64,000 nt of DNA, from assembly GCA_963743785.1 (NCBI GenBank), contig CAVURD010000013.1, positions 62,001 through 126,000 of the forward strand, given 5' to 3'. The notes beneath the pieces were generated by a model, which worked only from the letters and a program-made list of their open reading frames with translations, did not search any database and was not told the DNA's origin. Below are positions 1-9,515 of the stretch, piece after piece; position 1 is the stretch's first letter; every line of letters begins with the position of its first letter. The DNA is from Bog-473 sp963743785 (GTDB taxonomy: Bacteria > Actinomycetota > Acidimicrobiia > Acidimicrobiales > RAAP-2). The translations under genes and the position numbers were made by a program.

Positions 1-35
1 CGCCATACCAATCAAGGGGAGCACAGGGAGAATTC

Positions 36-1046
36 ATGAGTTACCAGGCTGAATACATCTGGATCGACGGCACGGAGCCCTCTCCCCTCTTGCGGAGCAA
101 GACCCGGATCGTCGAGGACGGCAAGGAGCCCGGCATCTGGGGGTTTGACGGCTCGAGCACCAATCAAGCGACCGGAGACGACTCCGACTGCGTGCTCCAG
201 CCCGTCTTCGTCTGCCCGGACCCGCTCCGGGCCGAGGGCGCCAAGTTGGTGATGTGTGAGGTCCTCCTCACCGACATGAGCCCGCACGCGACGAACACCC
301 GTCGCAAGAGCGCCGAGTTGGCCGAGAAGTACGCCGACCAGGAACCGGTGTTCGGCATTGAGCAGGAGTACACCTTCTTTCAGTACGGGCGCCCCATGGG
401 CTGGCCCGAGAGTGGGTTCCCGGCCCCCCAGGGCCCCTACTACTGCGGGGTGGGTGGCGACAAAATGCCCGGCCGGGAAATCGTCGAACGGCACACGGCG
501 GCGTGCATGAAGGCCGGCCTGGGCATTGAAGGCACCAACGCCGAAGTCATGATGGGGCAGTGGGAGTTCCAGATCGGCGTCCTCCCGCCGCCGCTCATCG
601 GCGACCACCTCTGGGTGGCCCGCTGGCTCCTCTTTCGCATCGCCGAGGATTTCGACGTGTTCGCCACCTTGGAGCCCAAGCCGGTGTTGGGCGACTGGAA
701 CGGTGCCGGAGCGCACACGAACTTCTCGACCAAAGCCATGCGGGAGGAGGGCGGTATGAAGGCGATCCTCAAGGCCTGTGAGGCCCTCGGGAAGCGAATC
801 GAAGAGCACGTGTCCAACTACGGGATTGGCATCGAGGACCGCCTGACCGGCGCGCACGAGACGGCGCACTTCTCCACGTTCACGTACGGCGAGTCGGACC
901 GCGGCGCCTCCATCCGAATCCCCTGGGGTACGGCCAAGGCCGGGAAGGGATGGTTGGAAGACCGCCGACCCAACGCCAACATGGACCCGTACGTCGTGTC
1001 CGCCTTGATGGTCGAAACCGTGTGTGGAGACGCGGCCGGAGACTAG
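36..1046 (+). CDS. glnII: Type II glutamine synthetase
   Basis: Makes glutamine from glutamate, ammonia and ATP in the cytoplasm. The 336-residue length and motifs fit the short eukaryote-like GSII class, not the longer GlnA class. WGFDGSSTNQA (residues 35-45) lies in the N-terminal beta-grasp domain, EQEYTFF (109-115) holds the metal-binding glutamates, and NGAGAHTNFSTKAM (222-235) is the substrate/ATP region. The protein runs to the family's usual C-terminus (NANMDPY). The ATG follows a purine-rich GGGAGA, so this start is favoured. It is convergent with the ABC ATPase, with about 70 bases between the stops. No regulatory site was recognised, as the gene sits at the window edge. Confidence 0.95.
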   Translation: MSYQAEYIWIDGTEPSPLLRSKTRIVEDGKEPGIWGFDGSSTNQATGDDSDCVLQPVFVCPDPLRAEGAKLVMCEVLLTDMSPHATNTRRKSAELAEKYADQEPVFGIEQEYTFFQYGRPMGWPESGFPAPQGPYYCGVGGDKMPGREIVERHTAACMKAGLGIEGTNAEVMMGQWEFQIGVLPPPLIGDHLWVARWLLFRIAEDFDVFATLEPKPVLGDWNGAGAHTNFSTKAMREEGGMKAILKACEALGKRIEEHVSNYGIGIEDRLTGAHETAHFSTFTYGESDRGASIRIPWGTAKAGKGWLEDRRPNANMDPYVVSALMVETVCGDAAGD

Positions 1047-1119
1047 ACGGGAGACTGAGCCGAGATCGGGAGATGAGGCGCCCGCCCGTGCCGGGCTCAC
1101 CCGGTACCGGCGGCGTTTT

Positions 1120-2057
1120 CTATTCTGCCCTCGGGGGTACGGGTTGGTCGGACGGCGCGTGGGCGGCCAGAGCGGGTTCCCCGGGCCGGGCAAGCGGCCC
1201 GAAGGCCAACGACGCCGCATCACCGTCAAGGTGCGTTCTGCCGTCGCTGTCAGCCATCTCGTCCATGCCGATGGGTCCTTCCGGGCGACCGGCCAGGAAC
1301 TGCTGAATGATCGGGTTGTCGCACGCCAGCATCTCGGCTTGCTGGCAAACTTGACCAAGCTCGACCGGAACAAGATGCCCATGTAGTCCGCCGTGCGCAT
1401 CACCGATTGGATGTTGTGGGTGATGATGAAAAAGGTGGCGCCGGTCTCCTTTTGGGCCGTGACCACCAATTCGTCCAGATAGGCCACCCGAACCGGGTCC
1501 AGCCCCGAGTCGGGCTCATCGAAGAGCACGATCTCAGGCTCGGTCACCATGGCCCGAGCGAGTCCGGCCCGCTTCTTCATGCCACCCGACACTTCCCCGG
1601 GCAGTTTCTTGAGGTGGTCCATCAGTCCGACCAGTTCGGCGTTGCGATGGACCAGTTCACGAATTTCCGCTTCGCTCTTGCGTGTGTGCTCCCGTAAGGG
1701 AAAGGCGATGTTGTCATAGAGACTCATGGAACCGAAGAGTGCTCCGTCCTGAAAGAGAACGCCGAATTTCTTGCGCACTTCGTACAGGCGCTTTTCTCGC
1801 AGTCCGACGATCGGGTCGCCATCGACGAATATCTGGCCTCGCTCTGGGACCAGCAGTCCGAGGATGTTCTTGAGCAGGACGGATTTCCCGGTCCCGGAGG
1901 GTCCGAGGATGGCGGTGATCCGGCCCTTGGGAACGTCGAACGTGATGTCCTCGAGCACGGTATGCGACCCGAATGACTTGGTCACACCCCGCAGCGAGAT
2001 GATGGGTTCCCCGGGGGCGATCCACGCCTGGGTATCGCCGTGCGGCTCAGATGCCAT
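1120..2057 (-). CDS. Mce-type ABC transporter ATPase (Mkl/MlaF-like), frameshifted
   Basis: Cytoplasmic ATPase expected to power the YrbE/Mce lipid importer encoded nearby. Seen: Walker A GPSGTGKS (residues 52-59), ABC signature VSGGMKKR (156-163), Walker B plus D-loop IVLFDEPDSGLDP (176-188) and switch histidine in ITHN. The C-terminal tail typical of Mkl proteins (IIQQFLAGRPEGPIGMDEM) is present but in another frame. The reading frame breaks near 1350, where one base, probably a G in an AAGGCC context, appears to be missing. The full product would be about 312 residues. The start is uncertain: ATG at 2057 is chosen, and in-frame starts at 2078 and 2111 have equally weak ribosome sites. It lies just downstream of the sigma-factor gene on the same strand and divergent from yrbE-A. 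Confidence 0.85.
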
Positions 2058-2137
2058 GAAAGGGGAACCGGCGATCATGGCGAACCTTGCGCCACGCTCC
2101 ACGCGCCTCACGACGAGCCGTTCGCGCTGCGGATGGA

Positions 2138-3562
2138 TCAGGGGCCGCCGAGCAGGTCGGGAGGGGCGCAGTCACGCGAGGTGACCACGCCACCGAGGGA
2201 GGGTCGTCGTCGCAACCGAGTTGACCACGCCACCGAGGGGGAGGGTCGTCGTCGTGGTCGGGGCCGAGATCGCGCCCGCCGGATTTGGTGACCCCGATCC
2301 AGGAGCGACACCGGAGAGCGGAGTGCCGAGCCCGCTGGCCACCGTGCCCAGCATGCCGCTGATCGTTCCGGCCAGCCCACCTACGGTGCTGCCGGCGCTC
2401 CCGTGACCGAGCTCCGCCCAGCTGACCCCGCCCACCGCCCCGCTTACTGCTCCGCCCACTGCTCCACCTCCCGCCTGCGACGCGCCATCCCCCAGGGAGC
2501 CGGCGAGTCCATTGGAGCCCGTCACGCCCCCGAGCCCTGACCCGCCTGAAAGTCGCGCCCGAGGCTGGGTTCGTACCCAGCGGGGACCCCGAGAGGGGGG
2601 TCGATGGGCCCGATGACGACCCTCCGTCACCGCCGCCACCGCTGCCACTCGAACCGGGAGCGCCCGGTCGAAGAACGAGCGGCCGAAGTGAACGAAGTCG
2701 GACCGGCCAGATTCGACCCGGCTGTCCCGAGGGCCGATGGTGGGCCGGACGCACCAACCGCACCGCCGGTCGACAGGGCGTGAGGCGTGATGAGCGCGGT
2801 GGCCACGGCGGCCGACGTGAGCGCCATCCCGGCCACGGCGGTGCGGAATCCGCCGCTCCCCCCGCCCTGCGGCAGGGCGGCGCTGCGATGAGCCATCCGC
2901 AGGAAGCCCCGCCGCAGCAGTGCGCCGGCACCGGCGAGGAAGCCACCGAGCATGCCCTTGGACTCCGACAGCACGGTGAACTCGCGCTTGAGGGCCTGGC
3001 GGGCCCGCCACAGCAAGGTCTCGATGGTCCCGATCTCGACCCCTTCGTGATCGGCGATCTGCTGGTAGGTCCATCCCGATCCCTCTCGCATGGCCAGCAC
3101 ATGGCGATGGCGGACGGAAAGCCGGCCGAGGGCCTTGTTGACCAGCTCGCCATCGACGGCAGCCACGACGAGCTCCTCGGACGTCTCGATGGCGCCTCCA
3201 CCGACCTGCTGATGCGAGCTGAGTTCCAGATCGTCGGTGGGCGTGCTCCGAGACCGGCGGCGCAGCATGTCCGTGCAGATGTTGCCGGCGATCACCGTCA
3301 ACCATGGGTAGAAGCGCCGCTCGCCGGCAAAATTGGGAAGGGCCTTCCAGGCCCGTGCGAAGGCCTCCTGCGCTGCGTCCTCGGCCTCGTGGCGATCGTT
3401 GAGCCGGCGCAGGCAGAAGCGAAGCAGCCGCTCGTAGTAGCGCGCGTACAGGTTGCCGAAGGCTCCAGAATCTCCCGCTTGGCACCGCTCCACCAGGACC
3501 CGGTCGCGATCGAGATCAACGTCGTCGCTCAGGCTGGTGAACTCTTCTTCTAGTAGAGCCAC
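2138..3562 (-). CDS. ECF-type sigma factor with C-terminal membrane segment and Ser/Thr/Gly-rich tail
   Basis: Residues 1-190 are an ECF sigma-70: region 2 with RLNDRHEAEDAAQEAFARAW and FYPWLTVIAGN, and region 4 with LSVRHRHVLAMREGSGWTY followed by a helix-turn-helix (IADHEGVEIGTIETLLWRAR). After it come a basic linker, one hydrophobic segment (about residues 240-262) and a long Gly/Ser/Thr/Pro tail. The tail crosses frames near 2680, 2555 and in a repeat at 2181-2260, so its exact sequence and its end near 2138 are uncertain. GTG start at 3562 follows GAGAGGGA. Sigma factors with a fused membrane tail are thought to be controlled through that tail; here the target is unknown. The position upstream of the Mce ATPase and divergent from yrbE/mce suggests control of lipid import (inference). 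Confidence 0.75.
2181..2260. repeat. Two tandem copies of a 40-bp repeat inside the sigma-factor tail
   Basis: Two adjacent copies share GACCACGCCACCGAGG and GAGGGTCGTCGTCG. They differ mainly in the length of a G run (three versus five), which itself changes the reading frame. On the minus strand the unit encodes a Thr-rich stretch followed by LPLGGVV. The different run lengths in otherwise similar copies fit homopolymer miscalling, but real slippage is possible. Confidence 0.6.
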
Positions 3563-3998
3563 GTCCGTCCCTCTCTGACCGCCGCTCGCTGAGGGTTTGT
3601 ACTCCTACAGTATGCCCTCAGGTCGGCCGCAACCGAAATGAGCAATTCGGCTCTTTCCTCCGATTGAGTTGAACGTTCGTCGGGCGTCCAACTCACGAAA
3701 TTTCTCAAGGTTTTGCCAGATCTGAGCGTCCTCCCAGTTCACGGGGCAGATTCAGTCGACGGCTCCGGAGGTCCGCCGTGGCAGCTCGAGGTCGCCGGCC
3801 TGGCTCCCGCCGACATGCGAGGCCGACGTCGAGGCTCGAGGTCACCGGGCGATGCCGGGGTCGAGATCGGAGTCTTGACACGTTCCCGTCACCGCAAGGT
3901 TGCCTGCATCGCCCCGTTTCTGTGGGTACGAGCGGGGGAGGGGAACGAGTCCCTCTCCCATACGTCGAAGTGGGGGCCTCGGGAAGGGGGGACGTCGG
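3563..3998. promoter_or_regulatory. Divergent intergenic region, sigma factor versus yrbE/mce operon
   Basis: No convincing gene in these 436 bases. The part near 3600-3720 is less GC-rich than its surroundings and probably holds promoters for both directions. It includes the palindrome GAACGTTC at 3671-3678. Near 3933-3959 a G-rich then C-rich stretch (GGGGGAGGGG ... CCCTCTCCC) could form a leader hairpin in the yrbE transcript. No -35/-10 pair could be assigned with confidence. Confidence 0.4.
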
Positions 3999-4934
3999 TT
4001 GAAGGATTCGGACGGCACCACCGATTCGACACCCGCCGTTGCCACCCCGCCCTCGCCATCGAGCCGCCATGAGATCGCTCGCCGGCTGGGCTCGCCGAGC
4101 GGACGAGCTGCCACCGCCCGGGCGACGGGGCAACCGATCAGGCCCGCCGGGAGCGGGCGCCCCGATGGGAAGACCGCCACGGCCCTGCGCGAGACGGGAA
4201 ATATGTTCGCCGTCGCGTTGGAAGCCCTTCGCCAGGGCGCCCTCAAGTCCTTTCCCGTGACCGAGTTCTTCGATCAGTGCTGGTTCCTGGCCCGCGTCAC
4301 CACGCTTCCCCTCATCCTTCTCTCCATTCCGTTCGGCATGGTGATCGCCCTCGAAGTCGGTTCCTTGCTCCAGCAGATCGGGGCACAGTCGCAACTCGGC
4401 GCCGCCATGGTGCTCGCCGTGGTGCGTGAACAGGCGCCCGTGGCCACCGCGCTGTTGATCGCCGGTGCGGGCGGATCGGCCATGTGCGCGGATCTGGGCT
4501 CGCGCCGGATCCGGGACGAGATATCGGCCATGGAAGTGATGGGGGTGAACCCCCTGCACCGGTTGGTGCTGCCCCGACTGGTGGCGGCCACACTGGTGGC
4601 GATCCTGCTCGATGCCGTCGTGAGCGTGGCCGGGATCGCCGGTGGCCTCTGGTTCGGCACCCACGCCATCCACATCACGGCCAGCAGCTTCTTCGCCACC
4701 TTCGGTGAGTTGAGCCAGCTGGCCGATCTGGCCATCGCGCTCCTCAAGGCCGGGATATTCGGGTTCATCGCCGCCATGGTGGCTTGCTACAAGGGCCTGT
4801 ACTGCAAGAGCGGTCCCAAGGGTGTGGGCGACGCCGTCAATCAGGCCGTCGTCGTGACGTTCATCCTTTCGTTCTTCGTCAACTTCGTCCTGACCGTCTT
4901 CTACTTCAACTTCATCCCCCAGAAGGGAATCTGA
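3999..4934 (+). CDS. YrbE-A/MlaE-type permease of Mce transporter
   Basis: Integral membrane permease, first gene of the mce operon. The mature core begins at the family-typical LRETGNMFAVALE and continues through five to six hydrophobic segments. It includes the MlaE loop around DLGSRRIRDEISAMEVMGVN (near residues 170-190), which couples to the ATPase. The ORF stays open upstream. TTG at 3999, behind GGGAAGGGGGG, gives about 311 residues with a polar N-terminal extension. A start nearer 4200 would leave only the core. The stop is one base short of the next gene's GTG. The two permease genes are intact, unlike the mce genes after them. Confidence 0.9.
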   Translation: MKDSDGTTDSTPAVATPPSPSSRHEIARRLGSPSGRAATARATGQPIRPAGSGRPDGKTATALRETGNMFAVALEALRQGALKSFPVTEFFDQCWFLARVTTLPLILLSIPFGMVIALEVGSLLQQIGAQSQLGAAMVLAVVREQAPVATALLIAGAGGSAMCADLGSRRIRDEISAMEVMGVNPLHRLVLPRLVAATLVAILLDAVVSVAGIAGGLWFGTHAIHITASSFFATFGELSQLADLAIALLKAGIFGFIAAMVACYKGLYCKSGPKGVGDAVNQAVVVTFILSFFVNFVLTVFYFNFIPQKGI

Positions 4935-4935
4935 G

Positions 4936-5820
4936 GTGGCCCTCGACACGCCGATTCGTGCGGAGGACGGCGGGGCCTCCACCGGCGACCTCGGAAGACG
5001 CGTGCGTCGCGTGGGGGAGAGCGCCATCGGAATCTCCGATGACTTCTACGGCCAGCTTCACTTCTACGCCCGGATCGTCCGGGCCATGCCGCGGGCGCTG
5101 CGCTACCCCCGGGAGATCCTCGTCCTGATGTCGGACATCACGCTCGGATCCGGGGCGCTCATCGTGGGCGGGGGCATGTTCTTCGTCGTCGTGTCCATCG
5201 CCTTCTTTACCGGGACCGAGGTGGGGCTGGAGGGCTTCAACGGGCTCCAGCAGATCGGCGCCGAAGCCTTCACCGGAGTCATCACCTCGCTGGCCAACAC
5301 CCGGGAGATCACGCCGCTGGTGGCCGGTGTCGCCCTGGCGGCGCAGGTGGGCGCGGGATTCACGGCCCAGCTGGGGGCCATGCGGATCTCCGACGAGATC
5401 GACGCCCTCGAGGTCATGGGCGTCAACAGCATCGTCTATCTGGTGGCCACGCGCGTGTGGGCCGCCCTGATCACCATGGTTCCGCTCTATCTGGCCGCCC
5501 TGTTCGCCAGCTACCTGGCGTCGGAGTTGGTCGTCACCAAGTTCTTCGGGCTGTCGAGCGGGACGTACCAGCACTACTTCCAGCTGTACCTTCCGCCGAT
5601 CGACATCTTCTACTCGTTCATGAAGGCGATGATCTTCGCCGTCCTCGTCACCTTCGTGCACTGCTACTACGGCTACACGGCCGGCGGTGGGCCGGCGGGA
5701 GTCGGCGTGGCGGCCGGACGGGCCATTCGCCTCTCGATCATCTTGGTGGTGGTGGTGAACCTCGTTTTGTCGCTCGTGCTCTTCGGCGGCGTCAATGTGA
5801 CGGCGAGGTTGGTCGGATGA
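4936..5820 (+). CDS. YrbE-B/MlaE-type permease of Mce transporter
   Basis: Second permease half, 294 residues. It carries the conserved coupling stretch AQLGAMRISDEIDALEVMGV (about residues 155-175) and five predicted membrane helices, the last ending near LVLSLVLFGGVN. YrbE proteins normally form a heterodimer that works with the Mkl ATPase and the Mce hexamer to move lipids inward. GTG start at 4936. Its stop overlaps the mceA ATG (ATGA at 5817-5820), showing tight translational coupling. Confidence 0.92.
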   Translation: MALDTPIRAEDGGASTGDLGRRVRRVGESAIGISDDFYGQLHFYARIVRAMPRALRYPREILVLMSDITLGSGALIVGGGMFFVVVSIAFFTGTEVGLEGFNGLQQIGAEAFTGVITSLANTREITPLVAGVALAAQVGAGFTAQLGAMRISDEIDALEVMGVNSIVYLVATRVWAALITMVPLYLAALFASYLASELVVTKFFGLSSGTYQHYFQLYLPPIDIFYSFMKAMIFAVLVTFVHCYYGYTAGGGPAGVGVAAGRAIRLSIILVVVVNLVLSLVLFGGVNVTARLVG

Positions 5821-7084
5821 GGCCACTCGTGCGGCTTCTGGTCAGCCTCCTCGTCGTGACGGTGCTGCTGGCCGGAACGGTCATGCTGATTCGCAACTCG
5901 AATGGCGACTACTCCGGCGACTACGCGCTCAGCGGGCTGTTCGCCAAGGCCGGCGAGGGGCTGCAACCAGGCTCGGAAGTGGTCTTTCGGGGGGTCCAGA
6001 TCGGGAGGGTCTCGACCGTGACGCTTCAGAGCGACATGGCCAAGGTCACCCTCTTGATCACCCCGACGTTCCATGTCCCGACCGACGCCACGGCCACCAT
6101 CGAACCGGTCAATCTCTTTGGGGCCGAACAGGTGTCCCTCACCTCGCCCGACCACAACGCCGACCACGCGCCGTACCTGGCGCCCAACGCGGCAATTCGT
6201 CCGGGCCGAAAACTCCGACAGCCTGGGCGATCTCTTCGCCGCCGCCACGCCCCTCCTGCAGCACATCGATACCACTGGCCTCTCGACGGTGCTCGGCGTG
6301 CTGGCCCAGGCCAGCCGGGGCGAAGGGCCCCAGATAGCCAAGTCGATCGGCGCCGGCACGCAACTGGCCAGCCTTCTCAACTCCACCCTGAGCGCTCAGG
6401 AGATCGCACTGGATTCCTTCGCCCGGTTCGCCCAAGCGGTGGCGCCCGACGCCACCGGTCTGAACAGCGTCTCGGGCCAGGTGAACGCCGCGCTGCCCTC
6501 ATTCAACGGCGAGGTGGCGGACTACCAGAAGCTTCTCAAGTCGGTGATCCCCTTTGCCAATGACCTGGCCTCGCTGTTGTCGACCTACCGCCCCGACATC
6601 GACACCATTCTCTCCGCCGGGCGGCAACGTGTCCAGAGTGTTGCTGGCTCAGCAGGGCGACATCGGCCAGGTGGTCCAGGGGGCGTACCACTACTTCAAT
6701 ACGATCGCCACGGGTGCGGCCAGCGACCAGAAATTGCCCGACGGCAGCACCTACGCCTTCTTCAATACCTTCATCCTCTTCAGCGACGTGAACTCGCTCG
6801 TCTGCAACCTGCTGGCGCCGGCCACCCCCGGGCTGTCATTTCTCCAGCCCATTCAACAGGCCCTGGCCGGCTCGGGCTCGGCCTTCAATTGCACGAGTCA
6901 GCTGGCGGCCTTCAACGCGGCCCAGGGCACGGCCGCGCCGCCGACGGCCGCCGCCGGTCTGGCGCCGTCCGCGAGTGCGGCCCAGTCCACCACCAACCAG
7001 GTGTACGGCATCCTCGGGACCCCCAACCCGTCCAAGGGCACTGGTCTGGGTGGGTTCATCAGCGGCCTGCTCGGGGGGAACTGA
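5817..7084 (+). CDS. MceA-like lipid-transport protein, two frameshifts
   Basis: First of six Mce (MlaD-domain) proteins, thought to form the periplasmic lipid channel. An N-terminal membrane anchor (LLVSLLVVTVLLAGTVML) is followed by the MCE domain (PGSEVVFRGVQIGRVSTV; NLFGAEQVSL near residue 105) and the long helical Mce tail (LASLLNSTLSAQEIALDSFA). The frame breaks near 6195 and near 6620. The second is explained by one extra G (CCGGGCGGC for CCGGCGGC). Total length fits exactly two one-base insertions in a 422-codon gene. The ending, TNQVYGILG...GGLGGFISGL-like, is low complexity. The stop overlaps the start region of the next gene. Confidence 0.85.
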
Positions 7085-7087
7085 TGC

Positions 7088-8288
7088 GTGTCCTGCGCCG
7101 CGCTGCCGTCGTCGGCACTCAAGTTCGCCGTCTTCGCGCTGGTCTGCGTGCTGCTCCTGGTCGGCCTGGCCGCCAAGATCGGCAACCTCTCCCTCTTCAG
7201 TGACCGGCACCTCCTCAATGCCCAGCTGTCCGACGTCACCGGCTTGGCGGCGGGCGACCCGGTCAACATCGCCGGCGTCCCGGTTGGCCAGGTCTCGAGC
7301 ATCGCCGTGCAGCATGGTCACGCCCTGATCGGCATGAACATCAACAACACGGTGACCCTGCACGGGGCGACCGATGTGGGCCTGCGTTGGAAGAATGTCA
7401 TCGGGGAGAAGGAGATCGAGATCTTCCCGTACCCGGCCGGTCCGATCATCCCCGCCGGGGGCACCATCCCGCTCGGGCACGACGTCTCCGACTCCAGCGT
7501 CAATGCGTTCTTGAACACCCTGGGCCCGCTGCTGTCGTCGATCAACCCGCAACAGGCCAATGAATTCGTCCAGAACGTCTCCGGCGCGCTCGAAGGTGAC
7601 ACGTCGCAGATCGAGCAACTGATCAACAACGGCGCCACGGTGTCCAACACCGTGGGTGCGCTCGACTCGCAAGTCGGCCAGGTCATCGTCAATCTGAATC
7701 AGGTCCTCACCGCCGTGGCCTCGCGGAGTGGGGATCTGGGCTCATTGGTGGACAATCTGCAGACCGTGGCGTCGTCTCTGGCGTCGAAGAACACACTTCT
7801 CGACGATGTGGTCGGAAACTTGTCGCAGGTGGCGACCGACTTGGCCGGCTTGATCGGATCGAATCACTCGGTCATCACCAGCGCCATCGACAGCCTCCAG
7901 GTGGTCGCGGCCGACGTGCAGAGCAATCAGAAGCAGTTGTCCGCCAGCCTCTCCGGTCTGGGTGCCGGCCTGGCTCCGTACATCCAGATCTCCCAGTACG
8001 GCCAGTGGTTTGCCGTGCAAACGATCTATACCTGCCTGGCCAACCAGACCGCCTGCACGTACTACCAGCCGGGCAATGCTCCGCCCGGCTCGGGGCTCGG
8101 GGGTGGCCCTCCGCTGTCGCTCACCGTCTGCGACCCCGAGTGCGAGCAGTGAGTCATCGGCGCTCGGTTCGGCCGCCCGGGTCGCCGACGGGTCGTCGGT
8201 GGCCGCGTCCAGCATCGGCGGCATCTTGGGGGCAGTGTCCGGCCAGCCCGGCGCCGCTGCACCCTCACCATCGGGGAGCGGGTCATGA
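7088..8288 (+). CDS. MceB-like lipid-transport protein, frameshift near its end
   Basis: Anchor FAVFALVCVLLLVGLAAKIG, then MCE domain (SDVTGLAAGDPVNIAGVPVG, VGLRWKNVIGEKEIEI) and an amphipathic helical tail with repeated heptads (LASKNTLLDDVVGNLSQVA). Two conserved cysteines near the C-terminus (YTCLANQTACTYY) are typical of MceB. A TGA at 8150-8152 appears because the run CCCC near 8134 is probably one base too long. Across it the frame continues for about 45 residues to a TGA that overlaps the next ATG. GTG at 7088 is used; ATG at 7084, overlapping the mceA stop, is possible if another base is wrong. Confidence 0.82.
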
Positions 8289-9515
8289 AGGCATTCACCG
8301 AACGCCGCCCCAAGGTCATCGGCGCCATCGCGGTCGCGGCCATCGTTGTCGCCGTCCTGGCCATCCTCCTGCTCAATCGCAATGTCTTCAATTCCGGCTA
8401 CACGGTCACGGCGCGTTTCGCCAGTGCCGCCGGCATCACCCCGGGCACCGAGGTGATGGTGGCCGGCGTCAAGTCCGGCTCCGTCACCTCGGTCGCCGTG
8501 CACGGGAACAGCGTCGACGCCGTGCTCTCGGTGAACCGCGGGGTGGAGCTCCCCCATGTGACGAGTGCCGCCATCGAGGTGGAGACGTTGCTCGGCGTGG
8601 TCGACGTCACCCTGCAGCCGGTCAGTGGCTGGCAGCACCCGCTGGGGAACAATGCGCTCATCACCCAGACGACGGTGCCCACCGAGCTCTACCAGCTGCA
8701 GAAATCCGGCGAGAACCTGTTGTCCAAGACCAACGCCAAGGCGCTGAACGTGCTGGTCGAGTCGTTGGCCACGATCACCAAGGGCAAGCAGACCCAGGTG
8801 GCGCAAATCATCAAGGGCCTGGGCGCGCTCACGACGACGGTCAACCAGCGCAGTGGCCAGGTGTCCCAGCTGATCGATTCCGCCAACACCCTGTCGTCCA
8901 CGCTCACGGCGAAGGACCAGGCGCTGGTCTCCATCGTCAACAACCTCGACACGGTCGCCACCGGGCTGGCTGATCACAGCACCGACCTTTCCAATCTCAT
9001 CACCAACGTGGACCAGATGGCGGCCCAGACCAACTCGCTGGTGGCTGGGGACTCCCCCCAACTCAACGCGTTGTTGGCCAGCCTCCATTCGGATCTGACG
9101 GTGGTCGGACAGCATCAGGAGGATCTGGCCGAGGGCGTGAGCTACCTCGGTGGCGCGCTCAAGGGCTTCTCCTCCATCGCCTACGCCGGGGACCAGGGGG
9201 TGAGCTGGGGCAACGTCTTCGTCAATCCGGCCGGGCTCACCGGCACCTACGGCGTCATCGGCCCCTGCGGCGCCCTGGACGAGGCGCTCACCGCTGCGTT
9301 GGGACCCGATCCACTGCCCTGCGCCGATCAGACCGGGACCACGCCCGGCGAGGGGACGAGCTCGACCCCGTCGGCACCGGCGGGCGGGACGACCGGGTCA
9401 TCGACGTCGACCACCGGCGTCACCGGCGACCTCGGGCGGCCTGCCGGTTGGCCCGAATTCGGGCGTGGGCGGGCTCTCGCAACTCCTGAGCCCGTTGCTG
9501 GGGGGGAAGACCTGA
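8285..9515 (+). CDS. MceC-like lipid-transport protein, frameshift near its end
   Basis: Begins with a basic N-terminus and membrane anchor (VIGAIAVAAIVVAVLAILLL), followed by the MCE domain (AGITPGTEVMVAGVKSGSV; ETLLGVVDVTL) and a coiled tail (TLSSTLTAKDQALVSIVNNL). A Ser/Thr/Gly-rich C-terminus follows. Near 9435 the frame changes. In the other frame the end reads PVGPNSGVGGLSQLLSPLLG and stops at 9513-9515, overlapping the mceD ATG. Length fits one extra base. Without correction, mceC and mceD would appear as one fused ORF, which is probably an artefact. Confidence 0.82.

Noticed and set aside
2780..3553. Long plus-strand ORF opposite the sigma factor
   Set aside because: Codon-shadow of a GC-rich gene: the minus-strand frame has all sigma-70 motifs and the plus-strand frame has none.
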